In this document: one piece after another, positions 46,151 through 57,238 of the stretch
How the letters are laid out: every line of letters begins with the position of its first letter
How positions within the stretch are numbered: position 1 is the stretch's first letter
Assembly (NCBI RefSeq): GCF_001690705.1
Contig: NZ_LZGK01000011.1
Span: 434,001-498,000 of the forward strand
Source: Gilliamella sp. wkB178
Lineage (GTDB): Bacteria > Pseudomonadota > Gammaproteobacteria > Enterobacterales > Orbaceae
Length of the DNA: 64,000 nt
Reading direction: 5' to 3'
Program-made: the position numbers and the translations under genes
Notes under the pieces: model-generated
Database searches by the model: none
Seen by the model: the letters and a program-made list of their open reading frames with translations, nothing else
Told to the model about the DNA's origin: nothing

Positions 46151-47012
46151 TTTTAAATCATTCCAACAACGAATTGACGCTTTTTTAGCAACAACTATCG
46201 CGCAATACCCTAATTCCAAACTACAACAAGCGGTTAGTTATAGTTTGCTTGCTGGTGGCAAGCGCATCCGCCCTATTCTAATTTATCTAACCGGTCAAAT
46301 GTTTAATTGTCCATTAGCTAAACTCGATTTTCCAGCTGCCGCAATGGAAGCTATTCATACTTATTCATTAATTCATGATGATTTACCCGCGATGGATAAT
46401 GATGATTTACGCCGTGGTAAACCAACTTGTCACATCCAATTTGATGAAGCCGAAGCCATTTTAGCTGGTGATGCCTTACAAAGCTTAGCTTTTACATTAT
46501 TATCGGAAACACAACTAATTGATGATCAATCAAAAATCAACATGATTAAGGAACTAGCTCAAGCCAGTGGCCTTGCTGGCATGTGTTTAGGACAATCATT
46601 TGATTTACAAGCTGAACATCAATCAATCAGTTTAGAACAACTACAAAAGATTCATTGCTATAAAACTGGGGCTTTAATCAAAGCAGCCGTACGCTTAGGA
46701 GCCATTGCTAGTGGCGATATTGCCAAACTTTATTATTATGCTTTAGATAGCTATGCTGAAGCTATTGGATTAGCTTTTCAAATTCAGGATGATATTTTAG
46801 ACGTTATTGGTGAACAAGCAATAATGGGGAAACCTCAAGGTTCTGATATGGCACATCAAAAAAGTACTTATCCGGCTTTAGTTGGGCTAGATAATGCCAT
46901 AAATATGACACAGCAACTTTATCAACAAGCTATCGCTAGTCTTGAACAAATACCTTATAATAGTCAACCATTACTCGATCTTGCTGGTTATATTATTAAT
47001 CGAAATAGTTAA
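46143..47012 (+). CDS. ispA: Farnesyl diphosphate synthase
   Basis: IspA condenses IPP with DMAPP and GPP to give farnesyl diphosphate. The first Asp-rich motif is [15 protein letters not shown] and the second is IQDDILD. GGKRIRP and KTGALI are also present. Length is 289 aa, near the usual bacterial size. It lies between xseB and dxs, as in E. coli. Confidence 0.96.
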   Translation: MNNFKSFQQRIDAFLATTIAQYPNSKLQQAVSYSLLAGGKRIRPILIYLTGQMFNCPLAKLDFPAAAMEAIHTYSLIHDDLPAMDNDDLRRGKPTCHIQFDEAEAILAGDALQSLAFTLLSETQLIDDQSKINMIKELAQASGLAGMCLGQSFDLQAEHQSISLEQLQKIHCYKTGALIKAAVRLGAIASGDIAKLYYYALDSYAEAIGLAFQIQDDILDVIGEQAIMGKPQGSDMAHQKSTYPALVGLDNAINMTQQLYQQAIASLEQIPYNSQPLLDLAGYIINRNS

Positions 47013-47039
47013 CAATTAGCTAAAAGATAATTTTACATA

Positions 47040-48896
47040 ATGAATTTAGATAATTACCCATTATTAAAGCAAATAAATTCGCCTGAGGACTTAAGACATT
47101 ACCCTCAGTCACAGTTGCCAGCAATTTGTCGTGAGCTAAGGCAATTTTTATTAGCATGCGTGAGTCAATCTAGTGGTCATTTAGCTTCAGGGCTTGGTGT
47201 AATTGAGTTAACCACTGCACTTCATTATGTTTATCAAACTCCATGGGATAAGATTATTTGGGATGTTGGTCATCAAGCTTATCCCCATAAAATATTAACT
47301 GGTCGCCGTGACCAAATGCTAACTATAAGGCAAAAAGGTGGTTTACACCCCTTTCCACATCGGAATGAAAGTGAATATGATGTACTGACCACGGGCCATT
47401 CATCCACTTCGATTAGCGTTGCTTTAGGGCTAGCAATTAGTGAACACAAAAAACACACCGGTCATAAAGTTGCTGCTGTCATTGGTGATGGAGCCTTGAC
47501 CGCTGGCATGGCATTCGAGGCCATGAATCATGCCGGCCACATAAAACCTGACATGCTAGTAATAGTCAACGATAATGACATGTCAATTTCTGAAAATACC
47601 GGCGCCCTAAACCAACACTTGGCGCAAATTTTATCCAGCAGAGCCTATGCCTCGTTGCGTGAAAGTGGCAAAAAAGTACTATCGAATATTCCCCCGTTAA
47701 AAGAGTTTTTAAAGAAAACGGAAGAACACTTAAAAGGTTTAGTAACCCCAGCTATTTTATTTGAAGAACTCGGTTTTAATTATATTGGCCCAATTGATGG
47801 TCATGACGTTGAAAGCCTGGTCGTGACTTTACAAAAAGTTCGCCAATTGAAAGGCCCACAGTTATTACATATCATTACACAAAAAGGCAAAGGCTATGCT
47901 CCAGCTGAAAAAGATCCAACATTATGGCATGGTGTACCTAAGTTTAATCCGATTGATGGTGTGATCCCCTCGACCCCTAAATCAATACCTACTTATTCGC
48001 AGGTATTTGGTGATTGGCTGTGTGAAATGGCAGCAAAAGATCAACACCTCATTGCTATTACACCGGCAATGAGTGAAGGTTCGGGCATGACTGAGTTTGC
48101 TAAACGTTTTCCAGAGCAATTCTTTGATGTGGCTATTGCTGAACAACATGCAGTAACATTAGCAACTGGTTTTGCCATTGGTGGTTTTAAACCAATTGTT
48201 GCTATTTATTCAACATTTCTACAACGTGCTTACGATCAAGTGATTCATGATATAGCTATTCAAAACCTGCCAATTTTATTAGCTATTGATCGTGCCGGCA
48301 TTGTTGGTGCTGATGGTGAAACTCATCAAGGTGCTTTCGATCTTAGCTTTTTACGCTGTATACCTAATTTTGTGATTATGACGCCGAGTGATGAAAATGA
48401 ATGTCGACAATTGCTCTATACCGGGTATTTACATAATGGGCCAGCTGCAGTACGTTACCCGCGTGGTGACGCGCTTGGAGTAGCTTTAATGCCGTTGGCA
48501 GCAATCCCATTAGGACAAGCTAAAATCTGTCGCGAAGGCAAAACCATAGCTTTACTCAATTTTGGCACATTACTTCCTGAAGTTTTACACGCAGCTGAAC
48601 AACTTAATGCTACAGTAATCGACATGCGATTTGTTAAACCATTAGATGAAAAACTAATTTTGCAGATTAGTCAAACACATAATATACTTGTTACTGTTGA
48701 AGAAAATAGTATTAAAGGTGGCGCTGGCAGTGGAGTCTGCGAATTTTTATTATCGAGAAAAATAAAATGTGATATTTTAAACATCGGATTACCTGACAAG
48801 TTTATTCCACAAGGGTCTCAAAGTGAGATGAGAACAGAGATCGGATTAAACAGTGAACAAATTATTAAAAAAATTAATGAATTTATAAATCAATAG
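47040..48896 (+). CDS. dxs: 1-Deoxy-D-xylulose-5-phosphate synthase
   Basis: Dxs makes DXP from pyruvate and glyceraldehyde 3-phosphate, first step of the MEP isoprenoid pathway, with thiamine diphosphate. It has [18 protein letters not shown], the TPP motif [27 protein letters not shown], and in the second half [13 protein letters not shown] with the catalytic Glu, [20 protein letters not shown] and RYPRGD. Length is 618 aa. It follows ispA by 27 bp. Confidence 0.97.
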   Translation: MNLDNYPLLKQINSPEDLRHYPQSQLPAICRELRQFLLACVSQSSGHLASGLGVIELTTALHYVYQTPWDKIIWDVGHQAYPHKILTGRRDQMLTIRQKGGLHPFPHRNESEYDVLTTGHSSTSISVALGLAISEHKKHTGHKVAAVIGDGALTAGMAFEAMNHAGHIKPDMLVIVNDNDMSISENTGALNQHLAQILSSRAYASLRESGKKVLSNIPPLKEFLKKTEEHLKGLVTPAILFEELGFNYIGPIDGHDVESLVVTLQKVRQLKGPQLLHIITQKGKGYAPAEKDPTLWHGVPKFNPIDGVIPSTPKSIPTYSQVFGDWLCEMAAKDQHLIAITPAMSEGSGMTEFAKRFPEQFFDVAIAEQHAVTLATGFAIGGFKPIVAIYSTFLQRAYDQVIHDIAIQNLPILLAIDRAGIVGADGETHQGAFDLSFLRCIPNFVIMTPSDENECRQLLYTGYLHNGPAAVRYPRGDALGVALMPLAAIPLGQAKICREGKTIALLNFGTLLPEVLHAAEQLNATVIDMRFVKPLDEKLILQISQTHNILVTVEENSIKGGAGSGVCEFLLSRKIKCDILNIGLPDKFIPQGSQSEMRTEIGLNSEQIIKKINEFINQ

Positions 48897-48903
48897 GTTA
48901 ATT

Positions 48904-49188
48904 ATGGAAACTCAAGCTGTCACTATTCAAATTTTCGGACGAACTTTAAAGTTCAATTGTCCAGTTGATGAAGTTGAGGCATTAAGCACTGCGGCAAAAG
49001 ATTTAGATAAACGCCTAATTAATTTACGCGAAAAATCACCTCATGTTGGTGGTGAACAACTGATTATGACTGCAGCCCTAAATATTTCGTATGAACTTAC
49101 AAAAGAAAAAGAGAAAAATGAAGAATTTAGTAATCGATTAAAAATGCTACAACAGTTACTTGATTCCGCTTTAAATACCAACAATTAA
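48904..49188 (+). CDS. zapA: Cell division protein ZapA
   Basis: ZapA bundles FtsZ protofilaments at midcell. The N-terminal part (VTIQIFGRTLKFNCP) leads into DEVEALSTAAKDLDKRL and a C-terminal coiled coil. Length is 94 aa, slightly below the E. coli 109. It lies directly upstream of 6S RNA, a conserved gammaproteobacterial arrangement, and seven bases after dxs. Confidence 0.93.
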   Translation: METQAVTIQIFGRTLKFNCPVDEVEALSTAAKDLDKRLINLREKSPHVGGEQLIMTAALNISYELTKEKEKNEEFSNRLKMLQQLLDSALNTNN

Positions 49189-49220
49189 CGCTTTAAATTG
49201 TAAATTTACGCAAAATGTTA

Positions 49221-49248
49221 TTGTATGATTTTCCAAATTTTGTATTAT
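49221..49248 (+). promoter_or_regulatory. Promoter of 6S RNA
   Basis: TTGTAT (49221-49226), a 16-bp spacer and TATTAT (49243-49248) lie just ahead of the predicted 5' end near 49253. Confidence 0.6.
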
Positions 49249-49252
49249 GATA

Positions 49253-49437
49253 AATATCTCTGGGATGTTCGCGATGAGGGTTAGTCCCCTGAGCCGATAT
49301 TCTAAACTTAAGAACGAAGTGATTTTTGATTGGTGAGTATGCCTTACTTGTAAGGAAACCTAAAAATCGAAACACTAGTTCACCTTGAACCTTGGGTTCA
49401 AGGGTTACGACCCCAACGACATCTTGGAGAGCCTATC
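49253..49437 (+). ncRNA. ssrS: 6S RNA
   Basis: 6S RNA mimics an open promoter and sequesters sigma-70 RNA polymerase. About 185 nt match the E. coli RNA in order: ATCTCTGGGATGTTCGC at the 5' end, AGTCCCCTGAGCCGATATT, TTGGTGAGTATGC in the centre, TTCACCTTGAACC, GGGTTCAAGGGTTACG and the closing CATCTTGGAGAG. The two ends pair to close the long rod. It lies between zapA and fau as in enterics. Exact ends are estimated. Confidence 0.96.
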
Positions 49438-49458
49438 TACTTTTTATTGTGAAAACCA

Positions 49459-50004
49459 ATGAATATTCGTCAAACCATGCGCCGAAGAAGGCGTGAACTA
49501 TCACCAAGCCAACGCCATATTGCTCAACAAGCAATTTATTCAAAAATTTCTGCTCATCCAAGAGTAAATTCAGCAAAAAATATAGCCATATTTTTATCTT
49601 TTGATGGCGAAATAAATACTCAACCTATTATTGAGTATCTATGGCAACAAAATAAATCAGTTTATTTACCAATCATTCACCCATTTGCACCTAAACATTT
49701 ACTTTTTTTAAACTACACCGCTAAAACTCCTTTAATTAAAAATCAATTTGGCATACTCGAACCACCTTTAAATGTGTTAAATGTTATTCCACTTCCTGAA
49801 CTAGATATTATCTTTACCCCATTAGTTGCCTTTGATGATAGAGGTTATCGCATGGGAATGGGTGGTGGATTTTATGATCGTATGTTGGCTAATTATCAAG
49901 AACAACAAATCTTCCCAATTGGCCTTGCCTTCGCTTGTCAAAAAGTAGAAAAAATAGCCAATAAACCTTGGGATGTGCAATTACCAGAAATTATTTATGC
50001 TTAA
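49459..50004 (+). CDS. fau: 5-Formyltetrahydrofolate cyclo-ligase
   Basis: The enzyme (YgfA) converts 5-formyl-THF to 5,10-methenyl-THF. Family signatures: the N-terminal Arg-rich RQTMRRRRREL, the IAIFLSFDGEINT strand, FTPLVAFDDRGYRMGMGGGFYDR and PIGLAFACQ. Length is 181 aa. Placement right after 6S RNA is conserved; in E. coli it is on the same transcript as ssrS and is processed from it. Confidence 0.95.
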   Translation: MNIRQTMRRRRRELSPSQRHIAQQAIYSKISAHPRVNSAKNIAIFLSFDGEINTQPIIEYLWQQNKSVYLPIIHPFAPKHLLFLNYTAKTPLIKNQFGILEPPLNVLNVIPLPELDIIFTPLVAFDDRGYRMGMGGGFYDRMLANYQEQQIFPIGLAFACQKVEKIANKPWDVQLPEIIYA

Positions 50005-50310
50005 AACTGTTATTAAATTGGAAATAAAAAATGTTGTTTTAAATTAACTAATTATTTTCATTAATAAATAATAATTTTGCTGGCCGACTGTCAATATCTA
50101 TTTTAGAGATAGAATTTAGTTATTATCAATAGGTAATATTGTTCTTTAAAATAACTATAGATAAGCGTACAGTATAAATAAGTTTCTAAAACTATTTCTT
50201 TTTTACTACGCTCTACTGTCCTATACCTAAGCCTTAGGAATTTAATATTCAATTTGCTGGGTGTTCTATTCCATTAAGGCACTTTTAATATAAAAAAAAG
50301 GAGTGTTGCA
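50005..50310. other. Intergenic region upstream of catalase
   Basis: No gene is visible. It should hold the catalase promoter; TTGTTC followed by TATAGA near 50140-50163 is a weak candidate. ATAG-like repeats occur at about 50109 and 50130, but the spacing does not fit the OxyR pattern. AAGGAG lies just before the catalase ATG. Confidence 0.4.
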
Positions 50311-51771
50311 ATGTCAGAAAAAAAAGTACTAACCACTAATAATGGTGCTCCCATCGCTGATAATCAAAATTCTCGTACTGCTGGCCCTCGTGGTCCGGTC
50401 TTGATTGATGATTATCAACTAATCGAAAAACTAGCTCATTTTAACCGTGAGAATATTCCTGAACGCCGGGTGCATGCCAAAGGTTCTGGTGCACATGGTA
50501 CCTTTACAGTAACTAATGATATCACCAAATATTCCTATGCAAGTCTATTCGCTAATGTTGGTAAAGAAACGCCTGTTTTTGCGAGATTTTCTACTGTTGG
50601 TGGTGAACGAGGTTCATCAGATACCGCCCGTGACCCACGTGGATTTTCGGTAAAATTCTATACCGATCAAGGTAACTGGGATATTGTAGGTAACAATACT
50701 CCGGTATTTTTTATCCGCGACGCGTTAAAATTTCCTGATTTTATTCATACTCAAAAACGCGATCCGAAAACCAATTTGAAAGATCCGCAAATGATGTGGG
50801 ATTTTTGGTCATTATCACCTGAATCGCTACATCAAGTCACTATTCTATTTTCTGACCGTGGTATTCCGGATGGATTCCGCCATATGCATGGGTATGGCAG
50901 TCATACTTTTAGCTTGATTAATGCCGATGGGGTAAGAACTTGGGTTAAGTGGCACTTTAGAACAGAACAAGGTATCAAAAATATCCCACCAAAACGAGCA
51001 GCCGAATTAGATGGTAGCAACCCGGATTCAGCTCAAGAAGATTTGTTTAAAGCGATTGAGCGGGGTGATTTTCCTAAATGGCGCTTATATATGCAAGTGA
51101 TGACCGAAGAACAAGCCAATAATCATCCGGAAAACCCGTTTGATGTAACTAAAGTTTGGTCACAAAAAGAATATCCATTAATTGAAGTAGGTGTAATGGA
51201 ATTAAATCGTAATCCAGAAAATTATTTTGCCGAAGTTGAGCAATCAGCCTTCGAACCAAGTAATGTAGTTCCAGGCACAGGATTATCTCCAGATAAAATG
51301 TTGCAAGGTCGACTTTTTGCTTATGCTGATGCCCATCGTTACCGCATTGGTACCAATTACCAACAATTACCAATTAATGCGCCTAAATGCCCGGTACATA
51401 ATTATCAACGCGATGGATCTATGCGTTTTTATAGTCCTGATAATGCTCCTAACTATGAACCAAATAGTGTTGATAGTGCGCCAAAACAACAATCACAATT
51501 TGCTGAACCTCCACTAACTGTTCTTGCAGGTACCATGGATCGACATGATCATCGTGTGGATGATGATTATTATTCACAACCAAGGGCACTATTCAATTTG
51601 ATGAAGCCAGAACAAAAACAGTTGTTAATTGATAATATTACTGGATCAATGAAAAATGTTGATCGTGATATTCAAATTAGGCAACTAAAACACTTTTATA
51701 AAGTCCATCCAGATTACGGGCAAGGCATTGCCCAAGGATTGGGTATTGATATTGAGTTAATCAAAAGCTAA
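50311..51771 (+). CDS. katA: Monofunctional haem catalase (clade 3, KatA type)
   Basis: The enzyme dismutates hydrogen peroxide. The distal His55 is in [12 protein letters not shown], Asn128 in VGNNTPVFF and the proximal haem ligand Tyr338 in [14 protein letters not shown]. The 486 aa length marks the small-subunit class. AAGGAG gives a strong ribosome-binding site. It stands alone between fau and a terminator-like hairpin. Confidence 0.96.
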   Translation: MSEKKVLTTNNGAPIADNQNSRTAGPRGPVLIDDYQLIEKLAHFNRENIPERRVHAKGSGAHGTFTVTNDITKYSYASLFANVGKETPVFARFSTVGGERGSSDTARDPRGFSVKFYTDQGNWDIVGNNTPVFFIRDALKFPDFIHTQKRDPKTNLKDPQMMWDFWSLSPESLHQVTILFSDRGIPDGFRHMHGYGSHTFSLINADGVRTWVKWHFRTEQGIKNIPPKRAAELDGSNPDSAQEDLFKAIERGDFPKWRLYMQVMTEEQANNHPENPFDVTKVWSQKEYPLIEVGVMELNRNPENYFAEVEQSAFEPSNVVPGTGLSPDKMLQGRLFAYADAHRYRIGTNYQQLPINAPKCPVHNYQRDGSMRFYSPDNAPNYEPNSVDSAPKQQSQFAEPPLTVLAGTMDRHDHRVDDDYYSQPRALFNLMKPEQKQLLIDNITGSMKNVDRDIQIRQLKHFYKVHPDYGQGIAQGLGIDIELIKS

Positions 51772-51784
51772 TTAGTAAGAACAC

Positions 51785-51810
51785 CATGCCGACTATGTTT
51801 AGTCGGCATG
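51785..51810. terminator. Hairpin between convergent katA and the unknown gene at 51839
   Basis: CATGCCGACTA-TGTT-TAGTCGGCATG is a perfect 11-bp stem. T-runs are weak on both sides, but the stem is strong and sits 13 bp past the katA stop. Confidence 0.65.
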
Positions 51811-51838
51811 ATTAAGTAGCAACTTTATAGTAAAACGA

Positions 51839-52462
51839 TTATTTCTTTTTATTCTTTTTCAATTTTTTCAAAATCACAGTCATTAAAGGACGATGGCACT
51901 TATAAATCATATCTGGTGGCAACATGATTAACTCAGCAATTGGTTCTGCCCATACAGGAATTTCGGTATTTTCTGGGTTCTGATCATCGATTGGCGTATC
52001 AACTGTAAATAATTCGGTATTAGCAAACAGTTGTTGTTTTTTAACAATATCTTTATCATCGGTATCACTAAGCATTTTACAAGCATCTAATACTTGTTGA
52101 GCAAATTGTTCAGACCAATCTTCATCTGCATATCTAATTTTAATTACAGCGGCAATATGCCGTAACATATCACGAAAGAGCAGCAAATAGACCATTTGCA
52201 CATTACGTCCGGATAACTTAGCTAACTGTTCATCGGTTAATGTATTATTAATTACACTTGGCCCCCATTTAAAAAATAGCGTTTCTTTATACATTTTTAC
52301 AATTGGTTTGATGGATTTGTATTTAGTTTTTACCAAATTATCAATTTCACGGGACAATTGAAGGGTTGGGTAACCAACATGCTTACGTCCATTTAAATCA
52401 CGTTCTGATAATTGTTGATCTTTTTGTTTTTTATTCAAAAATTTTTTCAGAAGATCTAGCAT
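51839..52462 (-). CDS. Hypothetical protein, lysine-rich, cytoplasmic
   Basis: I do not recognise this 207 aa protein. It has no signal peptide or membrane span. The first 25 residues are highly charged, the centre (FFKWGPSVINNTLTDEQLAK, then an MVYLLLFRDMLRHIAAVIK helix) looks like a folded helical domain, an acidic linker (TPIDDQNPENTE) follows, and the tail is LKKLKKNKKK. It follows rlmB on the same strand after 13 bp, so it is probably cotranscribed with rnr-rlmB. An RNA-related role is possible but only by context. Confidence 0.75.
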   Translation of the reverse strand: MLDLLKKFLNKKQKDQQLSERDLNGRKHVGYPTLQLSREIDNLVKTKYKSIKPIVKMYKETLFFKWGPSVINNTLTDEQLAKLSGRNVQMVYLLLFRDMLRHIAAVIKIRYADEDWSEQFAQQVLDACKMLSDTDDKDIVKKQQLFANTELFTVDTPIDDQNPENTEIPVWAEPIAELIMLPPDMIYKCHRPLMTVILKKLKKNKKK

Positions 52463-52475
52463 CTTATTTTCCTTG

Positions 52476-53225
52476 TTATTTATTTTTTTGCCTAACTATT
52501 TCAAATAAGCAAATACCTGTTGCCACTGATACATTAAGTGATGACACAATCCCTGCCATGGGAATACTCACTAATTCGTCACAATGTTCTTTAGTTAAGC
52601 GACGCATGCCTTCACCTTCAGCCCCCATGACCAAGGCCAATGGTATTGAAGATGTTTTATAAAAATCGGTTTGATAAAGTGTTTTATCTGCTTCACCAGC
52701 CGTACCAACGATCCATACTTGAAACTCATCTTGTAACATGCGCATAGTGCGCGCTAAATTAGTTACCCTGACTACTGGAACACTTTCGGCGGCACCACAG
52801 GCCACCTTTTGGACCGTCGAATTTAATGGTGCTGAACGATCTTTAGGTACAATAATAAAATCAACCCCAGCAGCATCGGCAGTACGAATACAAGCCCCCA
52901 AATTATGTGGATCAGTTACACCATCTAAAATTAAAATCACGGGCTGTTTCTTTTGTTGTATAAGCAATGGAATATCGTTTTCTTGATAACCTCGACTTTC
53001 TTTTACTATGGCTAAAATACCTTGATGCACACCATTATGCGTTTTTTCATCTAACCATTGGCGATTAGTTACCTTAACTGGCAAACCTAATTGTTCAAGT
53101 TCATGCACAACGGTTGTAAGGCGTTTATCTTCGCGACCTTTAGCTATAAATACTTCAATAATTCTTTCTGGTGAACGCGCGAGTAATGCCTCAATCGCAT
53201 GGATACCATAAACAGTTTCACTCAT
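52476..53225 (-). CDS. rlmB: 23S rRNA (guanosine(2251)-2'-O)-methyltransferase
   Basis: RlmB methylates the ribose of G2251 in the peptidyl-transferase P loop. The N-terminal domain begins [11 protein letters not shown]. The SpoU knot motifs are [33 protein letters not shown] and [20 protein letters not shown]. Length is 249 aa. Its ATG abuts the rnr stop with no gap, the enteric rnr-rlmB order. Confidence 0.96.
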   Translation of the reverse strand: MSETVYGIHAIEALLARSPERIIEVFIAKGREDKRLTTVVHELEQLGLPVKVTNRQWLDEKTHNGVHQGILAIVKESRGYQENDIPLLIQQKKQPVILILDGVTDPHNLGACIRTADAAGVDFIIVPKDRSAPLNSTVQKVACGAAESVPVVRVTNLARTMRMLQDEFQVWIVGTAGEADKTLYQTDFYKTSSIPLALVMGAEGEGMRRLTKEHCDELVSIPMAGIVSSLNVSVATGICLFEIVRQKNK

Positions 53226-55622
53226 CTATTTTTTACTCTTTGTCTTTTTATTACTTAATTTGCTTTTTCCGCGTTTTTTATTTGTACTTTTGTTGTTAAT
53301 TTTACTGTTAGTTTTGCTGCCAGCTTTTGCACTTTTTGTGTTAGTCGCTGCTTTACTTTTGCGTTTCACAACAACATCAGCACTATTCTTGGCTACATTT
53401 TGCTTAATTTTATCTTTTGCCGTTTTACCTTGGCGTTGCGGCTTATTATTACTATCAACCAATGAGAAATCAATTTTGCGCTCTTCTGGATTGACATTAT
53501 CCACTTTCACTTTCACTTTATCACCTAGACGATAGGTAAAATGAGTATTTTCACCTAGCAAACGGTTACGTGAAGCATCAAAGCTATAATAGTCATTTTC
53601 TAATGATGACACGTGTACTAATCCATCTATAAACAGGTCGTCAAGGCGCACAAAAAAGCCGAAATTAACCACACTGGAGATAGTGCCGTTATATACTTCG
53701 CCGACATGATCTTGCATATAATCACATTTGAGCCAATCAACAACATCACGAACCGCTTCGTCGGCTCGGCGTTCAGTCATTGAACAATGTTCACCAAAAT
53801 ATAACATTTCGCTGGTATTATAACGATGACCACCAGTTTTACTGGTCTTATGTTTTTCATTCGCTAACACCCATTTAATCGCGCGATGTAATAATAAATC
53901 CGGATAACGACGAATTGGGGATGTGAAATGCGCATATTCATCCAACGCCAAACCAAAATGTCCGCGATTTTCAGGATCATATATAGCTTGCCTCATTGAT
54001 CTCAAAATAACGGTTTGTAACATTTCGCAATCTGGGCGAGTTTCTACGGTTTGCATTAATTGCGCTACATCTTTAGGTTGAGGTTTAGCCCCACCATTAA
54101 GTGTTAGTCCTAATTCACTAAGAATATTACGTAAATTATTCATGCGCTCTTCATCCGGCCGATCATGAACACGAAATAGAGATGGTATCTCGGCATTTAT
54201 GACTAATTTAGCTGCGGCAACATTGGCTAAAATCATACACTCTTCGATAATTTTATGCGCATCATTACGCTCAGTCATTTCTATACTTTCGATGCGTTTA
54301 TCTGCATTGAAAATAAATTTTGGTTCTTGTGATTCAAAAGCAATAGCCCCACGCACCTCGCGCGCTTTATCCAGTACTTTATATAATCCATATAGATTTT
54401 CGAGATGTGGAACCAAATCATGGTAATGTTGACGTAATTCCTCATCCCCTTGTAAGATTTTGGCAACTTTTGTATAAGTTAAGCGTGCATGTGAATTCAT
54501 TACCGCTTCATAAAATTGATACCCCGTCAAACGACCTTTATTAGAAACGGTCATTTCACAAACTAAACATAAGCGATCAACTTGCGGGTTTAAAGAACAA
54601 AGACCATTGGATAATACTTCTGGCAACATAGGAATAACCCGAGATGGGAAATAAACTGATGTTCCACGAGCACAAGCTTCTTTATCGATTGCTTTACCCG
54701 GCCTGACATAATAACTCACATCAGCAATAGCAACCCATAAACGGTAACCGCCACCACGATTTTTCTGGCAAAATACCGCATCATCAAAATCACGCGCGTC
54801 TTCGCCATCAATGGTAACTAGAGGTAAATCGCGCAGATCTTTGCGACCTTTTTTGGCACTTTCAGGGACTTGTTCGGTGAATTTACTGGCTTCTTTATCA
54901 ACGGCTTTAGGAAATTCATAAGGGATTTCATGATTACGCAAAGCTATATCGATGGCTAAATTAGTGCCCATTATTTCGCCAAGTACTTCTTTAATTATGC
55001 CTACCGCTTTTTGACGGCGCTCTGGTCGTTGTTGTAATTCAATTACGACCACCGAACCCATGCGCACAGTGCGGTCTGGCTTACCCGCTACTAAAATGTC
55101 AAAATTTAAACGACTATCATCCGGCACGACAAAACCAACGCCTTGTTCGATAAAATATCGACCAACAATCTGGTTGCTCCGCGGCTCTAAAATGCGCACT
55201 ACACGGGCTTCAGTTTTACCACGATATTGGCTCCCAATCGGCTGCGCTAAAATAACATCACCTTGTAATACCTTTTTCATCTGATCCGGCGATAAATAGT
55301 AATCTTCAGGTTTGCCTTCAACGCGCAAAAAACCAAAACCATCACGGTGGGCAATTACACTTCCTTTTACCATATCGAATTTTTCCGGTAAGGCATAACA
55401 TTTACGCCGCGTAAATACCACTTGCCCATCTCGCTCCATGGCGCGTAAACGGCGATGTAAAGCCTCTTTTTGTTCATCATTGTCGATTGACATTGCTTGA
55501 GCAATTTTTTCTAGATTAGCGGGTTTCGCTTCTTTAGTAAGATAATCTAAAATAAGTTCACGACTAGCTATTGGGGATTCATATTTCTTAGCTTCGCGAT
55601 CATAAAAAGGATCTTTTATCAT
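53226..55622 (-). CDS. rnr: Exoribonuclease R
   Basis: RNase R degrades structured RNA 3'-5'. Domain order: N-terminal helix-turn-helix ([14 protein letters not shown]...[10 protein letters not shown]), cold-shock domains ([16 protein letters not shown]), the RNB domain with [14 protein letters not shown] and [12 protein letters not shown], an S1 domain ([22 protein letters not shown]) and a Lys/Ser-rich basic tail of about 75 residues. ATG 55622 ([14 protein letters not shown]) follows AAAGGA and matches E. coli; the frame is open 12 codons further up. Length is 798 aa. Confidence 0.96.
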   Translation of the reverse strand: MIKDPFYDREAKKYESPIASRELILDYLTKEAKPANLEKIAQAMSIDNDEQKEALHRRLRAMERDGQVVFTRRKCYALPEKFDMVKGSVIAHRDGFGFLRVEGKPEDYYLSPDQMKKVLQGDVILAQPIGSQYRGKTEARVVRILEPRSNQIVGRYFIEQGVGFVVPDDSRLNFDILVAGKPDRTVRMGSVVVIELQQRPERRQKAVGIIKEVLGEIMGTNLAIDIALRNHEIPYEFPKAVDKEASKFTEQVPESAKKGRKDLRDLPLVTIDGEDARDFDDAVFCQKNRGGGYRLWVAIADVSYYVRPGKAIDKEACARGTSVYFPSRVIPMLPEVLSNGLCSLNPQVDRLCLVCEMTVSNKGRLTGYQFYEAVMNSHARLTYTKVAKILQGDEELRQHYHDLVPHLENLYGLYKVLDKAREVRGAIAFESQEPKFIFNADKRIESIEMTERNDAHKIIEECMILANVAAAKLVINAEIPSLFRVHDRPDEERMNNLRNILSELGLTLNGGAKPQPKDVAQLMQTVETRPDCEMLQTVILRSMRQAIYDPENRGHFGLALDEYAHFTSPIRRYPDLLLHRAIKWVLANEKHKTSKTGGHRYNTSEMLYFGEHCSMTERRADEAVRDVVDWLKCDYMQDHVGEVYNGTISSVVNFGFFVRLDDLFIDGLVHVSSLENDYYSFDASRNRLLGENTHFTYRLGDKVKVKVDNVNPEERKIDFSLVDSNNKPQRQGKTAKDKIKQNVAKNSADVVVKRKSKAATNTKSAKAGSKTNSKINNKSTNKKRGKSKLSNKKTKSKK

Positions 55623-55727
55623 AAGCAATTTCCTTTGAGCAAATATTGGCTTAAGCATAACATAGAGTTAGATAACTTAAAATCCACAATCAATTTATTA
55701 ACTATTAACCATGTATTAACACCGACT

Positions 55728-55770
55728 AATTTATACTGAAACGTATATGTCTCAGGAAACATCTTTACAA
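55728..55770. repeat. Dispersed intergenic repeat, copy 4 (purD-rnr gap)
   Basis: Plus strand: AATTTATACTGAAACGTAT, variable centre ATGT, invariant CTCAGGAAACATCTT, then TACAA. It directly follows the purD terminator on the minus strand. Confidence 0.8.
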
Positions 55771-55796
55771 AAAAATATGGCGCTAAATAGCGCCAT
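55765..55796 (-). terminator. Terminator downstream of purD
   Basis: On the minus strand ATGGCGCTA-TT-TAGCGCCAT is followed by ATTTTTTTG. The T-run abuts dispersed repeat copy 4. Confidence 0.85.
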
Positions 55797-55829
55797 GATA
55801 TTATTAGATTGATTAATTCAGTGATAGAT

Positions 55830-57122
55830 TTATGCTTGGTTTTTCTCTCTATCAATTGCTCGATAGCCAATATCATGACGATAAAAGCAACCATGCCAAT
55901 AAATATGTTTAATTTGTTCATAGGCACGTTGTTGCGCTTCATAAACAGTATTACCTAACGCAGTGACACAAAGCACTCGGCCACCATTGGTGTATACTCG
56001 TCCTTTTTCTAAGCTAGTCCCGGCATGGAATATTTTACAATCAGCAGTGGATTCTTCCGGTAAACCAATAATCACGTTTTGGGTGTTATATTCGCCAGGA
56101 TAACCACCTGCAGCCATAACAACACCTAAAGCTGGTCGGGGATCCCATTGCGATTTAACAGTATCTAGTTTACCGGCAACCGCTGCCAAACAAAGTTCAA
56201 CCAAATCAGACTGTAATCGCATAATGATTGGTTGGGTTTCAGGATCACCAAAACGACAATTAAACTCAATGACTTTGGGGTTGCCCTGTTTGTCAATCAT
56301 TAAACCGGCATATAAAAAGCCAACGTACACATTGCCTTCCTGTGCCATACCATTAACTGTAGGATAGATAATTTCATCCATCACTCGAGCAAAAACTTTA
56401 TCAGTAACTACCGGCGCCGGTGAATACGCCCCCATACCACCAGTATTTAATCCGGTATCACCATCGCCAACTCGCTTATGATCTTGACTGGTAGCCATAG
56501 GTTCGACATGTTTACCATCAACCATGACGATAAAACTTGCTTCTTCACCGTCTAAAAATTCTTCAATCACGACTCTATGACCAGCATCCCCAAAAGCGTT
56601 ACCAGCCAACATGTCTTGCACGGCATCTTCAGCTTCTTTAACCGTGGTGGCAACAATTACCCCTTTACCAGCTGCAAGCCCATCAGCTTTAATAACAATA
56701 GGTGCACCGTGCTTACGAATATAAGCAATTGCGGGCTCAACTTCAGTAAAATTTTGATATTCTGCCGTAGGGATTTTATGCCGAGCTAGAAAATCTTTGG
56801 TAAAGGCTTTGGAACCTTCTAGCTGAGCAGCTGATTTTGATGGACCAAATATTTTTAATCCTGCTTTTTGAAAACTATCAACGATGCCAATAACTAATGG
56901 CGCTTCCGGACCTACAATAGTTAAATCAATTTGCTGTTGTTGAGCGAAATTAAGCAATCCACCAACATCGGTTGCTTTAATGTTAATGTTCTCTAGTGTT
57001 GGTTCAAGTGTGGTCCCGGCATTGCCTGGGGCAACAAAAACTTTTGTGACCAATGGGGATTGTGCCGCCTTCCAAGCAAGCGCATGTTCACGGCCACCAT
57101 TGCCAATAACTAATACTTTCAT
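55830..57122 (-). CDS. purD: Phosphoribosylamine-glycine ligase
   Basis: PurD (GARS) joins glycine to phosphoribosylamine, second step of purine synthesis. It has the N-terminal VLVIGNGGREHALAWK, VAPGNAGT, the ATP-grasp region (PIVIKADGLAAGKGVIVA, IEEFLDGEEASF), TGGMGAYSPAP and EFNCRFGDPETQ. Length is 430 aa. The C-terminus ends in a short basic tail. It lies 116 bp downstream of purH, same strand, as in the enteric purHD operon. Confidence 0.96.
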   Translation of the reverse strand: MKVLVIGNGGREHALAWKAAQSPLVTKVFVAPGNAGTTLEPTLENINIKATDVGGLLNFAQQQQIDLTIVGPEAPLVIGIVDSFQKAGLKIFGPSKSAAQLEGSKAFTKDFLARHKIPTAEYQNFTEVEPAIAYIRKHGAPIVIKADGLAAGKGVIVATTVKEAEDAVQDMLAGNAFGDAGHRVVIEEFLDGEEASFIVMVDGKHVEPMATSQDHKRVGDGDTGLNTGGMGAYSPAPVVTDKVFARVMDEIIYPTVNGMAQEGNVYVGFLYAGLMIDKQGNPKVIEFNCRFGDPETQPIIMRLQSDLVELCLAAVAGKLDTVKSQWDPRPALGVVMAAGGYPGEYNTQNVIIGLPEESTADCKIFHAGTSLEKGRVYTNGGRVLCVTALGNTVYEAQQRAYEQIKHIYWHGCFYRHDIGYRAIDREKNQA

Positions 57123-57238
57123 ACAAGATCCTTTAAATACTTCCCCTTGTAAGGGAAGGAAAATAGATAGAGTTTTATAAAGCTAGGTACAGAACTTTAT
57201 GTTGTTTCTTAATACCAATTATACAAATTATCAAAATA

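Noticed and set aside
49193-49375. 60-codon minus-strand open frame opposite 6S RNA
   Set aside because: It lies antisense to a well-conserved structured RNA, has no supporting homology and would be a by-product of the RNA sequence.
50095-50165. Possible OxyR site upstream of katA (several ATAG-like tetramers)
   Set aside because: The spacing between the two ATAG elements is 20 bp rather than 22, and the CTAT partners are mismatched.
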